From: Chryseobacterium sp. 3008163
Lineage (GTDB): Bacteria; Bacteroidota; Bacteroidia; Flavobacteriales; Weeksellaceae
NCBI RefSeq assembly: GCF_003669035.1
Contig: NZ_CP033070.1
Span: 4,092,001 to 4,156,000 of the forward strand
DNA: 64,000 nt
Direction: 5' to 3'
In this document: piece by piece, positions 9,243 through 18,868 of the stretch
How the letters are laid out: every line of letters starts with the position of its first letter
Numbering within the stretch: position 1 is the stretch's first letter
Translations under genes and position numbers: made by a program
Notes under the pieces: model-generated
Told to the model about the DNA's origin: nothing
Database searches by the model: none
The model's input: only the letters and a program-made list of their open reading frames with translations

Positions 9243-9244
9243 AT

Positions 9245-9275
9245 AGGAGAATTACGAAAGTAGTTCTCCTTTTTT
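9245..9275 (+). terminator. Rho-independent terminator of the tRNA array
   Basis: AGGAGAATTAC-GAAA-GTAGTTCTCCT forms an 11-bp stem (one G-T pair) closed by a GAAA tetraloop, followed by six T. It begins two bases after the CCA of the last tRNA. Confidence 0.9.
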
Positions 9276-9487
9276 GTGTTGATAATTAAGGAGTAATTTC
9301 TTCATTAAATCAAGAATTTATTGTTTAGGTAGGGATTTGTAAAAATTTGATTAATTTTAATAACTTCAATGGTAAAGTTTTAGCTTGTATTTAACTTAAA
9401 TACGAATTAAAATAACTTGAAATTGTTAAACAGGTTTGAAACTAAAATTTTAAAGAGTTCAAAAATAATAATTCAAATAAAAGATTT

Positions 9488-9886
9488 ATGGAAAATTTAC
9501 AACAAGCAAATGTCGAAAAGATTGAATCGTTTATGAAAAAATGGTTTGAACATTTTGACCGATTAGATGAAAACAGCTTCTTCCTCCAATATTTGTCTGA
9601 AGATGTAAAAATGAAGTTCCCAGGGAATGATTTGTTTACCGGGCATGAAGGATTTAGCAATTGGTTCACAGCATCTAAAAACCATCTTTTAGCCAATACA
9701 AGGCATCATGTTTCTGATATTAAGATTACAGAAAATGCCAACAGCCAGTTTGATATTGCTTTTAACGTAAGATATGTTGCAGAAATGAAAGACCAGAAAA
9801 TTGATATGAACGTGAAAGAAGATTGGAAATTGACCTGGGATGACGTTAAAAATCAACCTGTAATATCAGAATACATCGTAAGTTAG
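9488..9886 (+). CDS. NTF2-like / SnoaL-like domain protein
   Basis: A 132-residue soluble protein with the cone-like NTF2 fold pattern: an N-terminal helix (Phe-Met-Lys-Lys-Trp-Phe-Glu), Leu-Ser-Glu-Asp-Val-Lys-Met-Lys-Phe-Pro, Gly-His-Glu-Gly-Phe, then alternating strands including Val-Arg-Tyr-Val-Ala-Glu and Glu-Asp-Trp-Lys-Leu. Such proteins act as small-molecule isomerases, hydrolases or binding proteins; the ligand is not predictable. It stands alone between the tRNA array and a bidirectional terminator. The 212 bases upstream (9276-9487) hold nothing else I can support. Confidence 0.75.
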   Translation: MENLQQANVEKIESFMKKWFEHFDRLDENSFFLQYLSEDVKMKFPGNDLFTGHEGFSNWFTASKNHLLANTRHHVSDIKITENANSQFDIAFNVRYVAEMKDQKIDMNVKEDWKLTWDDVKNQPVISEYIVS

Positions 9887-9915
9887 TTTACGTACAAAAA
9901 TATACTTGCAAAAAA

Positions 9916-9940
9916 AATCCCGCTTCGTAGAAGCGGGATT
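9916..9940. terminator. Bidirectional terminator between convergent genes
   Basis: AATCCCGCTT-CGTAG-AAGCGGGATT forms a 10-bp stem flanked by an A-run on the left and T-rich sequence on the right. It serves the NTF2-like gene on the plus strand and the secreted protein gene on the minus strand. Confidence 0.85.
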
Positions 9941-9946
9941 CATTAT

Positions 9947-10515
9947 TTAGTTAACCAGAGTACTGAAATTCTGAAGTTTATAATCATCAGATTTTAACTG
10001 GTCGAAGTAAGTCGATTTGTTATTTCCTTTCATTTTTTTCACAGCGCCTACAGCTCCTGAGAAATCTTTGTCAATTTTTGAAGCGATTTCTGTTGGTTTG
10101 AAATCTAGCTTTACGCTGTCATCTGCTACTCCTAAGTATCCGTTCTTTTTAGTAACGTAATTGATGTAGTTTTCGTAAATCCCCAATGTGTTTCTGAAAT
10201 ATTGTGTGTGATAGTTCAGACATTTTTAGTAAGCTTAGATTTTCCTAAGATACAGCTTGCCATATTTCCTTTATAAAGATCAAATTCTTGAGATACTTTA
10301 TCGTATTCGTTTTTCAAAGCAACTTTTCCATTGTCCAGAACAGTTGTGTTTCCTTGTTTTTCACTGATTTTTTTTAAATGTTCTACGACGACAGGAACCG
10401 TAGCTTCGATTTTTGATTTAGCCTCGGTCACTGAGCCGAAAACTGATGACACCTGAGCCGATGTTAAGCTAAAAATAAATAATAATAAAACAGTTAGTAG
10501 ATTATATCTTTTCAT
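9947..10515 (-). CDS. Secreted hypothetical protein, frameshifted
   Basis: Two adjacent reading frames form one gene. The N-terminal part (10515 to 10216) starts with a clear signal peptide (Met-Lys-Arg-Tyr, a hydrophobic core, Ser-Ala-Gln) and stops early. The C-terminal part (to 9947) continues in the next frame with no start codon other than an internal TTG. Adding one T to the T5 run at 10223-10227 (A on the coding strand) joins them into about 190 residues through Lys-Leu-Thr-Lys-Lys-Cys-Leu-Asn-Tyr. I do not recognise the family. The product is probably periplasmic. The break is one of eleven of the same kind in this window, so a base-calling error is more likely than gene decay. Confidence 0.7.
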
Positions 10516-10750
10516 GAGAAATTTTTAAAGCACTAAAATAAATATATTTTCTCAGTTTAAGCAAGTAGATTTTAATTTTATTTAATAAATTTTAACAAGT
10601 TTTATGAATTTATAACTTTATGAAGTTGATTGATGCTAAATATTTAGTCATAAAATAACCTCTATTAAAAATTTAACATATTTTAATAAAAAATATAACG
10701 CTGAAAATCAGCATTTTAAACAAATTAAAAGTTTATCACTAAAAAAATAG

Positions 10751-10780
10751 TTGTTCAGATGAATTTAATTTCTACATTTG
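10751..10780 (+). promoter_or_regulatory. Promoter of the blaI-M56 operon
   Basis: TTG at 10751-10753, a 19-base spacer and TACATTTG at 10773-10780 match the Bacteroidota promoter exactly. The 322-base gap from 10516 to 10837 otherwise holds only A/T-rich sequence and the possible operator listed next. Confidence 0.75.
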
Positions 10781-10784
10781 TATA

Positions 10785-10798
10785 ACTAATTTACTAGT
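10785..10798 (+). promoter_or_regulatory. Possible BlaI operator
   Basis: ACTA-N6-TAGT lies directly downstream of the -7 box, at the expected transcription start. BlaI/MecI repressors bind short dyads of this kind over their own promoters, so autoregulation is plausible. The assignment is by position and symmetry only. Confidence 0.4.
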
Positions 10799-10837
10799 GA
10801 TATTGAAATCTCCGGTAAAAATAAGATAACGAAAGCT

Positions 10838-11202
10838 ATGAAGATTCAAAACTTAACAAAAGCAGAAGAACAGGTAATGCAATATTTATGGAAACTCGAA
10901 AAAGGTTTTCTAAAGGATGTGCTTGACCTTTTCCCGGAGCCGAAACCTCATACCAATACAGTTTCTACCATTTTAAAGGTTTTGAAAGAAAAAGAATTTG
11001 TTGATTATAATATATATGGAAGGCAGCACGAATATTTTCCTTTGGTTTCTAAAGAGCAATATTCCGGGAAGACAATGAAAAGTCTGGTGAAAAATTACTT
11101 TAAAGGTTCTTACAAAAGTGCCGTTTCTTTTTTGGTTGAAAAAACGAAATGACTGTTGAAGATCTTGAAATGTTACTCAACGAACTCAAAAAGAAAGACT
11201 AA
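10838..11202 (+). CDS. BlaI/MecI/CopY-family repressor, frameshifted near the 3' end
   Basis: A winged-helix repressor of about 121 residues: Leu-Thr-Lys-Ala-Glu-Glu-Gln-Val-Met at the start, then the recognition region Asn-Thr-Val-Ser-Thr-Ile-Leu-Lys-Val-Leu. As written, the frame stops at 11152 after 104 residues. One extra A in the A6 run at 11139-11144 restores the usual C-terminal dimer segment (Glu-Met-Thr-Val-Glu-Asp-Leu-Glu-Met-Leu) and moves the stop to 11202, one base before the next ATG. That spacing supports the repair. It should repress its operon until cleaved or released through the downstream M56 membrane protease. Confidence 0.88.
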
Positions 11203-11203
11203 T

Positions 11204-13154
11204 ATGGAAGCACTGATTTTATATTTCGGAAAAGTAATCATCTGCTCGGGTGTAATGTTTTTGTATTATCAGTTGTCTCTTAAAGACAAGACGTTTCATC
11301 ATTACAATAGATTTTACTTATTGTTTGCAATGGTTGTCTCCATTTTTCTTCCTTTAGTAAGAGTAGAAGATTTTACGATTGAAGTGAGCAATGACATTTA
11401 TTTGCTCATTAGTAAGATACAGAATTTAAATACAAACAAAACAGCGGATTATGATTACATTTATTTTAGAATTGTTTTTTCAGCTTTGGGATTGGTGTCT
11501 TTCTATTTTTTAGGAAAACTGATTTACGGAGTTTTAAAAATAAACCAATTTAAAAAGCAGTTTCAAAAAGAAACTTTCGAAGGGGTCAATTTCTATCAGA
11601 CCAACCTTTCAGAAGCCCCATTTTCATATTTCAGAAATCTCTTTTGGAAGAATACGATTGTCATCAATTCAGATATCGGAAAGCAGATTTTAAAGCATGA
11701 AATGGTTCACATTGAGCAGAAACATTCGTATGACAAGATTTTCATCGAAATCATCACTGCAATCTTCTGGTTCAATCCGTTCTTTCATGTTATCAAAAAG
11801 AAATAAGCTTAATTCACGAATATCTGGCTGATAAAAAGGCCGTCAAACAATCGGACACCAAAGCATTTGCGCAGATGCTATTAGCAAGCCACTTTTCCGG
11901 AAAAGAGTTGCCTGCGACCAGTCCGTTTCTAAGTTCAAACCTTAAAAAAGACTTAAAATGTTACAAAAACCACAAACCAAATTCGGTTATGCGCGTAGAA
12001 TTTTTGCATTACCGGTGTTATTTACAGTTGCTTTCGCTTATATGGTGAACGCAAAAAACAAAGAAATTGCAGAAACCAATATTGAAATAGAGAAAGCAGT
12101 TTCTGAGATTAAAAAAGATACCATTTCTCCTAAAAACAATATCGATCAGATTGTAGAAAGGCAAGAAACTAAAATTTCTAAAGCGAATGAACAATTAAAG
12201 ATTCAGTCTGAAAAGCTGAAAACTTTAAGCGAAAAGTCAAAAGAAAAAGCCGCAGAATTGAAAAAAATCGCCAAAGAAAAAGGTGATAATAGCTATGAAT
12301 TTGAATTAAAAGCTAAAGAATTGAAACAGCTTTCTGGTGAAATGGATAGAATTGCTGACAGGATAATAGTAGAAAAAGATGGTAAAGTAATTTTTAATGA
12401 TATAGAATTTAGAACTATTTTTCCCGATGGTAAAAATTATACTTTTAAACTGAATGAGAATAGAGGCAAGACCATTGATATGAGTAATCATGAAGGTGAA
12501 GGATACAAAAAATCGAAGAAAATACTTGATGATAGACTTATCGAAATTTTTGAAGGAAAAAATGATTATTCTGATAGTAATTTTCCAACACCGCCAACGC
12601 CTATAACTCCTCCTATAGTAGCTCGAGGATACACAGGATTAGCAAAATATACTGAGGTGAAGCCCTTTGTTTTATCTAAAAAAGATCAAAGAAAACTTGA
12701 AAAATTGTCAAAAGAAAAAGCTGAGTTAGCAAGAAAACAAGCTGAGATTTCAAGAAAGCAGGCAGAAATTGTAAAAGAACAAATACCGGTAGGTAATCCT
12801 TGGATGATTTCAGTTGATGCACACGCAAAACCTGATACAAAATATAGAGTAACTTCCACATATACACCGTCGGATAAGGCAAGAAAACATGCAGCCGTTA
12901 TTGCAAAATCTTTAAAAGCTCAAGGATTTAATAATTTGCAATCTGTCACAGGTGAAAACTCTAAATTATATATTAATGGTAAAGACGCCACTGAAAACAT
13001 TAAATATATCATTGACGGAAAAGAAGCCTCAAAAGAAGAATTTGGTATGCTAAAATCTAGCAGTATCCGTGATATGACTGTCAAAAGAAATAATCTCAAT
13101 GACAAAACTGAAGGTGAAATCATTATTAATACAAAGAAAGAAACGAAAGATTAA
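11204..13154 (+). CDS. M56/BlaR1-like membrane metalloprotease with TonB-plug-like tail, two frameshifts
   Basis: The start is the ATG at 11204, right after blaI. The protein begins with membrane helices, then carries the zinc motif H-E-M-V-H, as in BlaR1. Two single-base losses break it: the A5 run at 11795-11799 (paralogue has A6) and the A6 run at 11944-11949 (paralogue has A7). Repaired, the product is about 650 residues. After a last helix (Leu-Pro-Val-Leu-Phe-Thr-Val-Ala-Phe-Ala-Tyr) comes a Lys/Glu-rich coiled coil and a tail with Ile-Ile-Asp-Gly-Lys-Glu and Gly-Glu-Ile-Ile-Ile-Asn-Thr-Lys-Lys, which looks like a TonB receptor plug signature. No penicillin-binding domain is present, so the signal is unlikely to be a beta-lactam bound in the classical way. 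Confidence 0.85.
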
Positions 13155-13185
13155 AATTTAACCTACACCAAAAACTTCGATCACT

Positions 13186-15063
13186 ATGGAAACTCTCATT
13201 TTCTATCTCGGAAAAGTTATCATTTGTTCTGGCGTGATGTTTCTGTATTATCAGATTGCTCTGAAAGACAAAACATTCCATCATTACAACCGATTTTATC
13301 TTTTATTTTTGGTTGTGGTTTCCCTGATTTTGCCATTGCTGAAAATCGAATATTTCACAATCGAATTCAGTGATCAAGTTTTTGTATTACTCAATAAATT
13401 TCAAAGCTTTACAGATTCTAAAAACACAAATGATGGAATCAATTACTGGGAATATATCAACTTTGGAATTATAGGAATTGCAATCATATTATTGTTAAAA
13501 CTACTATTTGGAATTTTTAAAATTATTCGTTTTAAAACTCAATTTCAGAAAGAAAATTTTGAAGGAATCAATTTTTACCAGACCAATCTTTCAGAAGCAC
13601 CTTTTTCTTATTTTAAAAATCTATTCTGGAAGAATACGATTATCCTCAATTCAGATATCGGAAAGCAGATTTTAAAGCATGAAATGGTACACATCGAACA
13701 GAAACATTCGTATGATAAAATTTTTATTGAAATCATTACCGCTGTTTTCTGGTTCAACCCATTTTTTTATTTAATTAAAAAAGAAATTAATTTAATTCAC
13801 GAATATCTGGCGGACAATAAAGCCGTCAGACAGTCGGATACCAAAGCATTTGCGCAGATGCTTTTAGCAAGTCACTTTTCCGGGAATCAGTTGCCTGCGA
13901 CCAATCCGTTTCTCAGTTCAAACCTTAAAAAAAGACTCAAAATGATTCAAAAACCAAAGACAAAATTCGGATATGCGCGCAGAATTTCAGCATTGCCGGT
14001 TTTATTTACTGTCGCTTTCGCTTATATGGTGAATGCGAAAAATAAGGAAATAGAAAAGGTTAATCATGATGTTGAAAAAATAGTTCAATCATTAGAAATT
14101 AAAAATGATACAGAAGTTCAACCGAATACTGAAAATATTTCAGTTGAAATAATTAAAGATACCATTAAACCACAGTTGCCTAAAGTTCCAAACACTATTT
14201 CAAACCTGAAAATCACTAGCAGTGTAGAAAATTCTTGGGAAAACCGATTGAAAGATGCAGATGAAAGCGATATATTTCTTGTGGAAGGTAAGAAAGTAAG
14301 CAAAGATGTTTTTATTGATTTTTTTGATGAGAACATAGAAACACCCAATTATATTTTCAGCCACTCAGCGCCTAAAAATGATGATATTAAAGTGATGATT
14401 TACAGTGCTGCCAAAAATAGCGATCAACTTTCTAGTGCTGTACGAAACAAACTGATGAGGGAGAATAAGGTGGGTAACGATATGTTTTTGTATATGACTA
14501 AAATGATATCTACTGATCAAGAAAGAGAAAATCTTAGACAATCAGTTTTAGAAACAGCAAAAGCAAGAAAAGTCGTTGAAGAAGCACTTGATAAAAAGGG
14601 AAACGAAGTAACCAAAAATTTAGATTTCAAAAAAGGACGAGATTATGATAAAAATCCTCTAACTCAAACTGAAATTAAAGAACTAAGAACTGATGCTGAA
14701 AGACTTAAAATTAAATCAGAAAAGGAGTTTGAAGCCAGAAAAGAAAATATGATTATTTTCAAATATGATGCAATTGTTTCTTACGTTAAAAATGAAGATC
14801 AATCAATAACAAAGGATGATAGAAAAGATCCTGTAAAAGCAAGCGTGATGATGATGCCTCTCAGAGATGGAAGATTTTTTGTTGACGGAAAAGAATTCAC
14901 AAAAGAAGAGCTGAAAAAATACATGAAAAGTTTTGAAGACGACGTTTTTAGAAAAGATATTGCTTCTGCAAAAGCTCCGTTTAAATCTGTGAAAATGTAC
15001 AGAACTCCCTACGGAGATAGAGGTTTCTCAAAACTTGATAAAGTAGAATTTTCTACAAAATAA
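13186..15063 (+). CDS. M56/BlaR1-like membrane metalloprotease, intact tandem paralogue
   Basis: A 625-residue paralogue of the preceding gene. Residues 1-200 are close to it: membrane helices, then zinc ligands His165-Glu166-x2-His169 and a probable third ligand Glu206 in His-Glu-Tyr-Leu-Ala-Asp. A final membrane helix spans about 267-283. The periplasmic region from 285 on is quite different from its neighbour: charged, helical, with Met-rich and Asp-rich patches and no plug-like ending. This pattern, a conserved protease half with divergent sensor halves, suggests two sensors that share one cleavage mechanism and perhaps the single BlaI repressor. It serves as the reference for the two frameshifts next door. 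Confidence 0.9.
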   Translation: METLIFYLGKVIICSGVMFLYYQIALKDKTFHHYNRFYLLFLVVVSLILPLLKIEYFTIEFSDQVFVLLNKFQSFTDSKNTNDGINYWEYINFGIIGIAIILLLKLLFGIFKIIRFKTQFQKENFEGINFYQTNLSEAPFSYFKNLFWKNTIILNSDIGKQILKHEMVHIEQKHSYDKIFIEIITAVFWFNPFFYLIKKEINLIHEYLADNKAVRQSDTKAFAQMLLASHFSGNQLPATNPFLSSNLKKRLKMIQKPKTKFGYARRISALPVLFTVAFAYMVNAKNKEIEKVNHDVEKIVQSLEIKNDTEVQPNTENISVEIIKDTIKPQLPKVPNTISNLKITSSVENSWENRLKDADESDIFLVEGKKVSKDVFIDFFDENIETPNYIFSHSAPKNDDIKVMIYSAAKNSDQLSSAVRNKLMRENKVGNDMFLYMTKMISTDQERENLRQSVLETAKARKVVEEALDKKGNEVTKNLDFKKGRDYDKNPLTQTEIKELRTDAERLKIKSEKEFEARKENMIIFKYDAIVSYVKNEDQSITKDDRKDPVKASVMMMPLRDGRFFVDGKEFTKEELKKYMKSFEDDVFRKDIASAKAPFKSVKMYRTPYGDRGFSKLDKVEFSTK

Positions 15064-15071
15064 ATTTTAAA

Positions 15072-15899
15072 ATGAAATTAATAATCACTTTCAGCTTATT
15101 GCTCATCGTCATATTTTCCAGCGCACAAAACAAACGTTTTACTTACGACTATCAATTTATCCCGGATTCTACCAACGTTTCTGATGTAAAAAATGAATTA
15201 ATGAATCTGGATGTTTCAGAATCTGGATCAAAATTTTACAGTTACACGGTTTATCATTCAGATTCTATCGCAAAGATTGATATGGAAAAACAACTGGCGG
15301 CAACAGGTGCAATCAACATTAAATCTGATATGCGAAAAGGGTTAGTGAGATATTCAGTTACCAAAAAATATCCTAAGTATGAGGTTTTCTTACACAATAG
15401 AATTTTGATGGATCAGTATAAAGTGTCGGAAGAAAGACCGATTGTGTGGAAAATCACTTCTGAAAAATTGAAAATGGGTGAGTGGACAGCCCAAAAAGCA
15501 GAAGCCAATTTTGGAGGAAGACATTGGTATGCATGGTTTACGACAGATATTCCGATTCAGGACGGACCCTACAAATTTCATGGACTTCCCGGATTAATAG
15601 TAAAGCTGGAAGATAAAACCCAATCTCATCGTTTTACTTTGCAGGCTGTGAAAAATATCAGTTCGCTCCCGGAAGATGTTTTCGGAGCTAAAGAAATTTC
15701 AGTTAATTCTAAACAATATAATAAATTGGTAAAAGAATATGAGACTGATCCTACAAAAGGTCTTCAGCAAATGCAGATGGGTGGCATGACGATGATTATG
15801 AAAGAAGGACAAAACAAGCACATGAAAGATCAGGAAGAACGTTTGAAGGCAAGGATGAAAAAGGATAATAACAGAATTGAACTTAACAAAACCAAATAA
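15072..15899 (+). CDS. GLPGLI family secreted protein 1
   Basis: A 275-residue protein with a signal peptide (cleavage near Ser-Ser-Ala-Gln at 16-19) and the family name motif Gly-Leu-Pro-Gly-Leu-Ile at 171-176, preceded by Trp-Tyr-Ala-Trp-Phe and Gly-Pro-Tyr-Lys-Phe. GLPGLI proteins are common in Bacteroidota and have no established function; Met- and His-rich C-termini (here Gln-Met-Gln-Met-Gly-Gly-Met-Thr-Met-Ile-Met) raise the possibility of metal binding, which is only inference. It starts eight bases after the M56 stop, so it is part of the same operon and may be the regulated output. Confidence 0.9.
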   Translation: MKLIITFSLLLIVIFSSAQNKRFTYDYQFIPDSTNVSDVKNELMNLDVSESGSKFYSYTVYHSDSIAKIDMEKQLAATGAINIKSDMRKGLVRYSVTKKYPKYEVFLHNRILMDQYKVSEERPIVWKITSEKLKMGEWTAQKAEANFGGRHWYAWFTTDIPIQDGPYKFHGLPGLIVKLEDKTQSHRFTLQAVKNISSLPEDVFGAKEISVNSKQYNKLVKEYETDPTKGLQQMQMGGMTMIMKEGQNKHMKDQEERLKARMKKDNNRIELNKTK

Positions 15900-15900
15900 A

Positions 15901-16796
15901 ATGAAAAAAATACTTACTACTTTATTTCTAATCATTGGATGCAGCATTTTTGCACAAAACCGTTTTTTCTATGATTATAAATTTATTCCGGATTCTACGG
16001 ATAAGGCAAATGTGATTACGGAAATGATGCTTTTGGATATCGATAAAAAGGGATCAAACTATTACAGTCAGCAAAAGTTTTTGGCCGATTCTACTTCAAG
16101 AGCCGATTTAGAAAGACAATTAAAATTAAGTCCGAATAATATCAGCATCAACAGAACTGATAAGCCGGGACAGGTTTCTTACAAAGTAACCAAACAATAT
16201 CCTGATTTCAAAACTTATCTTTTCACCAGAGTTTCCTCAGACAGCTATAAAATTGAAGAAGACAAAAAACTGGAATGGAAAATTCTTCCGGACAAACAAA
16301 AAGTAGGAGCTTATAACGCTCAAAAGCAACAACCAATTTTGGAGGTAGAGAATGGACGGCTTGGTTTTCCACAGATTTACCTTTTCAGGATGGGCCTTAT
16401 AAATTTTACGGATTGCCAGGTTTAATTGTGAAAATTGAAGATAAAACAGGTTCGCATTCTATGACTTTGGTTGGAAATAAAACAATCGAAATTGCTGCAG
16501 ATAAAGAACTTGATCTGCCTCAGGGAATTCAGTTGTACGGAATGGGCGGAAAAGATATTGAAGCAAGTAAAAGTCAGTTTAAAAAAGTCTGGAAAGCCTA
16601 TGTAAACGACCCAACGAAAAATATGCGAGAGATGATGATGAAAAATACAGAAACTAACCGAGTTGTTTTTAAAACAAAAACCGCAGATGGTAAGGAAATT
16701 TCAGACCCGAATCAGGTTTTCAGAGAAATGGAGAAGAAGGCAAAAGAAGGTTTCAAAAAGAATAACAATTCTATCGAACCGGATTTGTATAAATAA
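15901..16796 (+). CDS. GLPGLI family secreted protein 2, frameshifted
   Basis: A tandem paralogue of the preceding gene, starting one base after its stop (ATG 15901) with a signal peptide ending Ile-Phe-Ala-Gln. The frame is lost at the A4 run 16322-16325: the intact paralogue has A5 at the same codons (Gln-Lys-Ala). Adding one A restores Thr-Asn-Phe-Gly-Gly-Arg-Glu-Trp and runs into the GLPGLI motif and the rest up to 16796, about 298 residues in all. Without the repair, the protein would end at 16425 with an unrelated tail. Last gene of the blaI operon. Confidence 0.85.
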
Positions 16797-16800
16797 AATA

Positions 16801-16856
16801 ATCATCAAAATTACACCCTTTAGGGACCGGGGAAATTAATTTTGATCATCTTTAAA
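16801..16856 (+). repeat. Imperfect inverted repeat downstream of the GLPGLI genes
   Basis: ATCATCAAAATTA near 16801 pairs with TAATTTTGATCAT near 16839-16851 with one mismatch, enclosing a GC-rich loop that contains CCCTTTAGGG. It has the look of an intergenic palindromic element and lies ahead of a second, stronger hairpin. Confidence 0.45.
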
Positions 16857-16860
16857 GAAA

Positions 16861-16888
16861 AAATGCGGTGAAAATTTTCACCGCATTT
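16861..16888. terminator. Bidirectional terminator
   Basis: AAATGCGGTGAAAATTTTCACCGCATTT is self-complementary over its length, with A-rich and T-rich flanks. It separates the GLPGLI operon from the convergent M61 peptidase gene. Confidence 0.85.
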
Positions 16889-16894
16889 TTAGTT

Positions 16895-18751
16895 TTATTT
16901 TTTACCTGTCAGCCACTGGTTTTGAAGTTTGAGTTCTGCTGGGGTAGGATTTGCTTTAAATTGAAGCGTTTCTACAGTCATTTTATCTAAAATTGCTTTT
17001 CCTTTAAGATCAATTTTATCACTTTTGTCACCGTTTTTACGAAGAATAGTCACCGTTACATTTTGTCCGTCTTTGATGGTTTTAGAATAATTAATAAACT
17101 CTTGTACGTTTTGAATGTTGATTGTTTTCCCGTCCAAAGCAACGACTTCATCAGTAATTTTAAATCCGATACTTTTTGCGAATGGCGACAGCGCTGAGTT
17201 TTCGTCAAACACAAAAGTATTATTTTTGTCATTATATCCTGTTTGGCTCGGATCTTTTATCATCCAGAAAAGTGGTGGAGTTTCCTGCTTGTTGATTTCT
17301 ACACCCACTTGCGCCAGATATTCTGCATAAGGCGTTGGCTGGCTTCCTGCAATATATTTGTTGTAAAAATCTTTTACCTGCGGATATCCTGTGATGGTTA
17401 CCAATTCGTCAATAAGTTTATCATCTTTAAAAGGTTTATTTTCACCAAACCTTTGAGACAATTTTCTGATCATATCACGGTAGCCCATTTCACCGTTAGA
17501 CAATTTTCTCAGTTCAATATCCAGACACATCGTCAAAAGCGTTCCTTTTTCATACACGTTTCTGTACTGATCTTTATATTGATCCTGTAGAATGTTTTTA
17601 CTCATTACCGTAAACGGCATGGTGTCATTGTAGCTTTTTGAATTTTTGATTTTGTCACTCATTCTCTGAAGAAACTGATCTTTTGTAATCAAACCTTCCT
17701 GAATCTGGAACAAATTAGCAAAATATTCAGTTCCGCCTTCATACATCCAGAGGTGCTGAGACATTTTAGGATCCGCATAATTGAAATAATGAATTTCTTC
17801 AGAATGTGTTTTCAAAGGATTCACCGTATGGAAAAACTCGTGAGATACTACATCTACAATCGATTCATCAATGGCTTCTTTCGGCATCATTTCGTGAAGT
17901 ACTACGCTCGTTGATTCATGATGTTCCAAAGCTCCAAAACCTTTAATCTGCGGACCTTCTGTTCCTGCAAGATAAAGCATGATCGCATATTTTTTGTTGG
18001 TATTCATGTCTCCCAAAAATTTCTTTTGAGCAACAACCATTTTCTCTAAATTTTCTTTAAAATCTGCAGCTTTATACTTTCCGGTCGGTGAGTAAACTCC
18101 CAAAACCAGATCCATTCCGCCGGCATTGAACGTAATAAAATCAGGCTTAGAGTACATTAATGGAGAATCTGTCAGTTTAGCATAATTTGCTAAAGTAAAA
18201 GTATCAGTAGCTTCAGATTTATCCTGATCTACCAAAGCTGTTGTTCCATAAAAATCATTTGGTTTCTGAATAACTAATTGATAAGGCACATCCTGCATAT
18301 TATCGATATATCCTACAAAACCGTGGGTATTGATCATGAAAATTTTTCCTGCTTCAATGTCAGTTCCTGAAGGCGAAAATACCGCTTTGTGCTTTTCTGT
18401 TTCGTTTTCTTCATCAAAACTGTCATTCACCAAATACGTAATTTTGCTTAATGCCTGAGCATTTTTCAGCGAGTAGGTATTGTCATTAACTTTTGTGAAA
18501 GCCAATTCTTTTCCTTTATTATCTAAAAATTTAATTCCTTCGATGAATCTTCCGTAATCATCCACAGAATACGTTCCGGGAACGGTTTTAGGAAAGTGAA
18601 ATTTCACATCTCCGGATTTCATTTTCGGAAATTCCATTGTTACTGCTACTTTATCGTCTTTCACGTTGACCAAATCTATGTTGGTTTTAATCGACTGTGC
18701 ATTAACAAAAGCTGCTGCAAGAATTCCTAAGCTAAGTGCTATTTTTTTCAT
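16895..18751 (-). CDS. M61 family metallopeptidase with PDZ domain
   Basis: A 618-residue secreted peptidase. It has a signal peptide (Ala-Ala-Ala-Phe-Val-Asn-Ala-Gln), a beta-rich N-terminal domain, the zinc motif His304-Glu-Phe-Phe-His308 with the third ligand Glu338 in Met-Tyr-Glu-Gly-Gly-Thr-Glu-Tyr, and a C-terminal PDZ domain (about residues 500-590, Gly-Phe-Lys-Ile-Thr-Asp-Glu-Val-Val-Ala-Leu-Asp-Gly-Lys). M61 (glycyl aminopeptidase) enzymes of this layout are periplasmic or surface-exposed in Bacteroidota. It is transcribed alone and ends in the shared terminator. Confidence 0.92.
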   Translation of the reverse strand: MKKIALSLGILAAAFVNAQSIKTNIDLVNVKDDKVAVTMEFPKMKSGDVKFHFPKTVPGTYSVDDYGRFIEGIKFLDNKGKELAFTKVNDNTYSLKNAQALSKITYLVNDSFDEENETEKHKAVFSPSGTDIEAGKIFMINTHGFVGYIDNMQDVPYQLVIQKPNDFYGTTALVDQDKSEATDTFTLANYAKLTDSPLMYSKPDFITFNAGGMDLVLGVYSPTGKYKAADFKENLEKMVVAQKKFLGDMNTNKKYAIMLYLAGTEGPQIKGFGALEHHESTSVVLHEMMPKEAIDESIVDVVSHEFFHTVNPLKTHSEEIHYFNYADPKMSQHLWMYEGGTEYFANLFQIQEGLITKDQFLQRMSDKIKNSKSYNDTMPFTVMSKNILQDQYKDQYRNVYEKGTLLTMCLDIELRKLSNGEMGYRDMIRKLSQRFGENKPFKDDKLIDELVTITGYPQVKDFYNKYIAGSQPTPYAEYLAQVGVEINKQETPPLFWMIKDPSQTGYNDKNNTFVFDENSALSPFAKSIGFKITDEVVALDGKTINIQNVQEFINYSKTIKDGQNVTVTILRKNGDKSDKIDLKGKAILDKMTVETLQFKANPTPAELKLQNQWLTGKK

Positions 18752-18868
18752 TAGGTTTATTTTATAGATAAGTAGTTGATGGAAAATTGATTTTGTTACA
18801 TAGGGTTGAAAATATTAGATATAAATTTTTGTTAAATCTCATTCATGCATTATAATCAAATGATGTTA

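Noticed and set aside
11204..15063. BlaR1 beta-lactam sensors
   Set aside because: The protease half matches, but no penicillin-binding serine motif (S-x-x-K) domain is found after the last helix.
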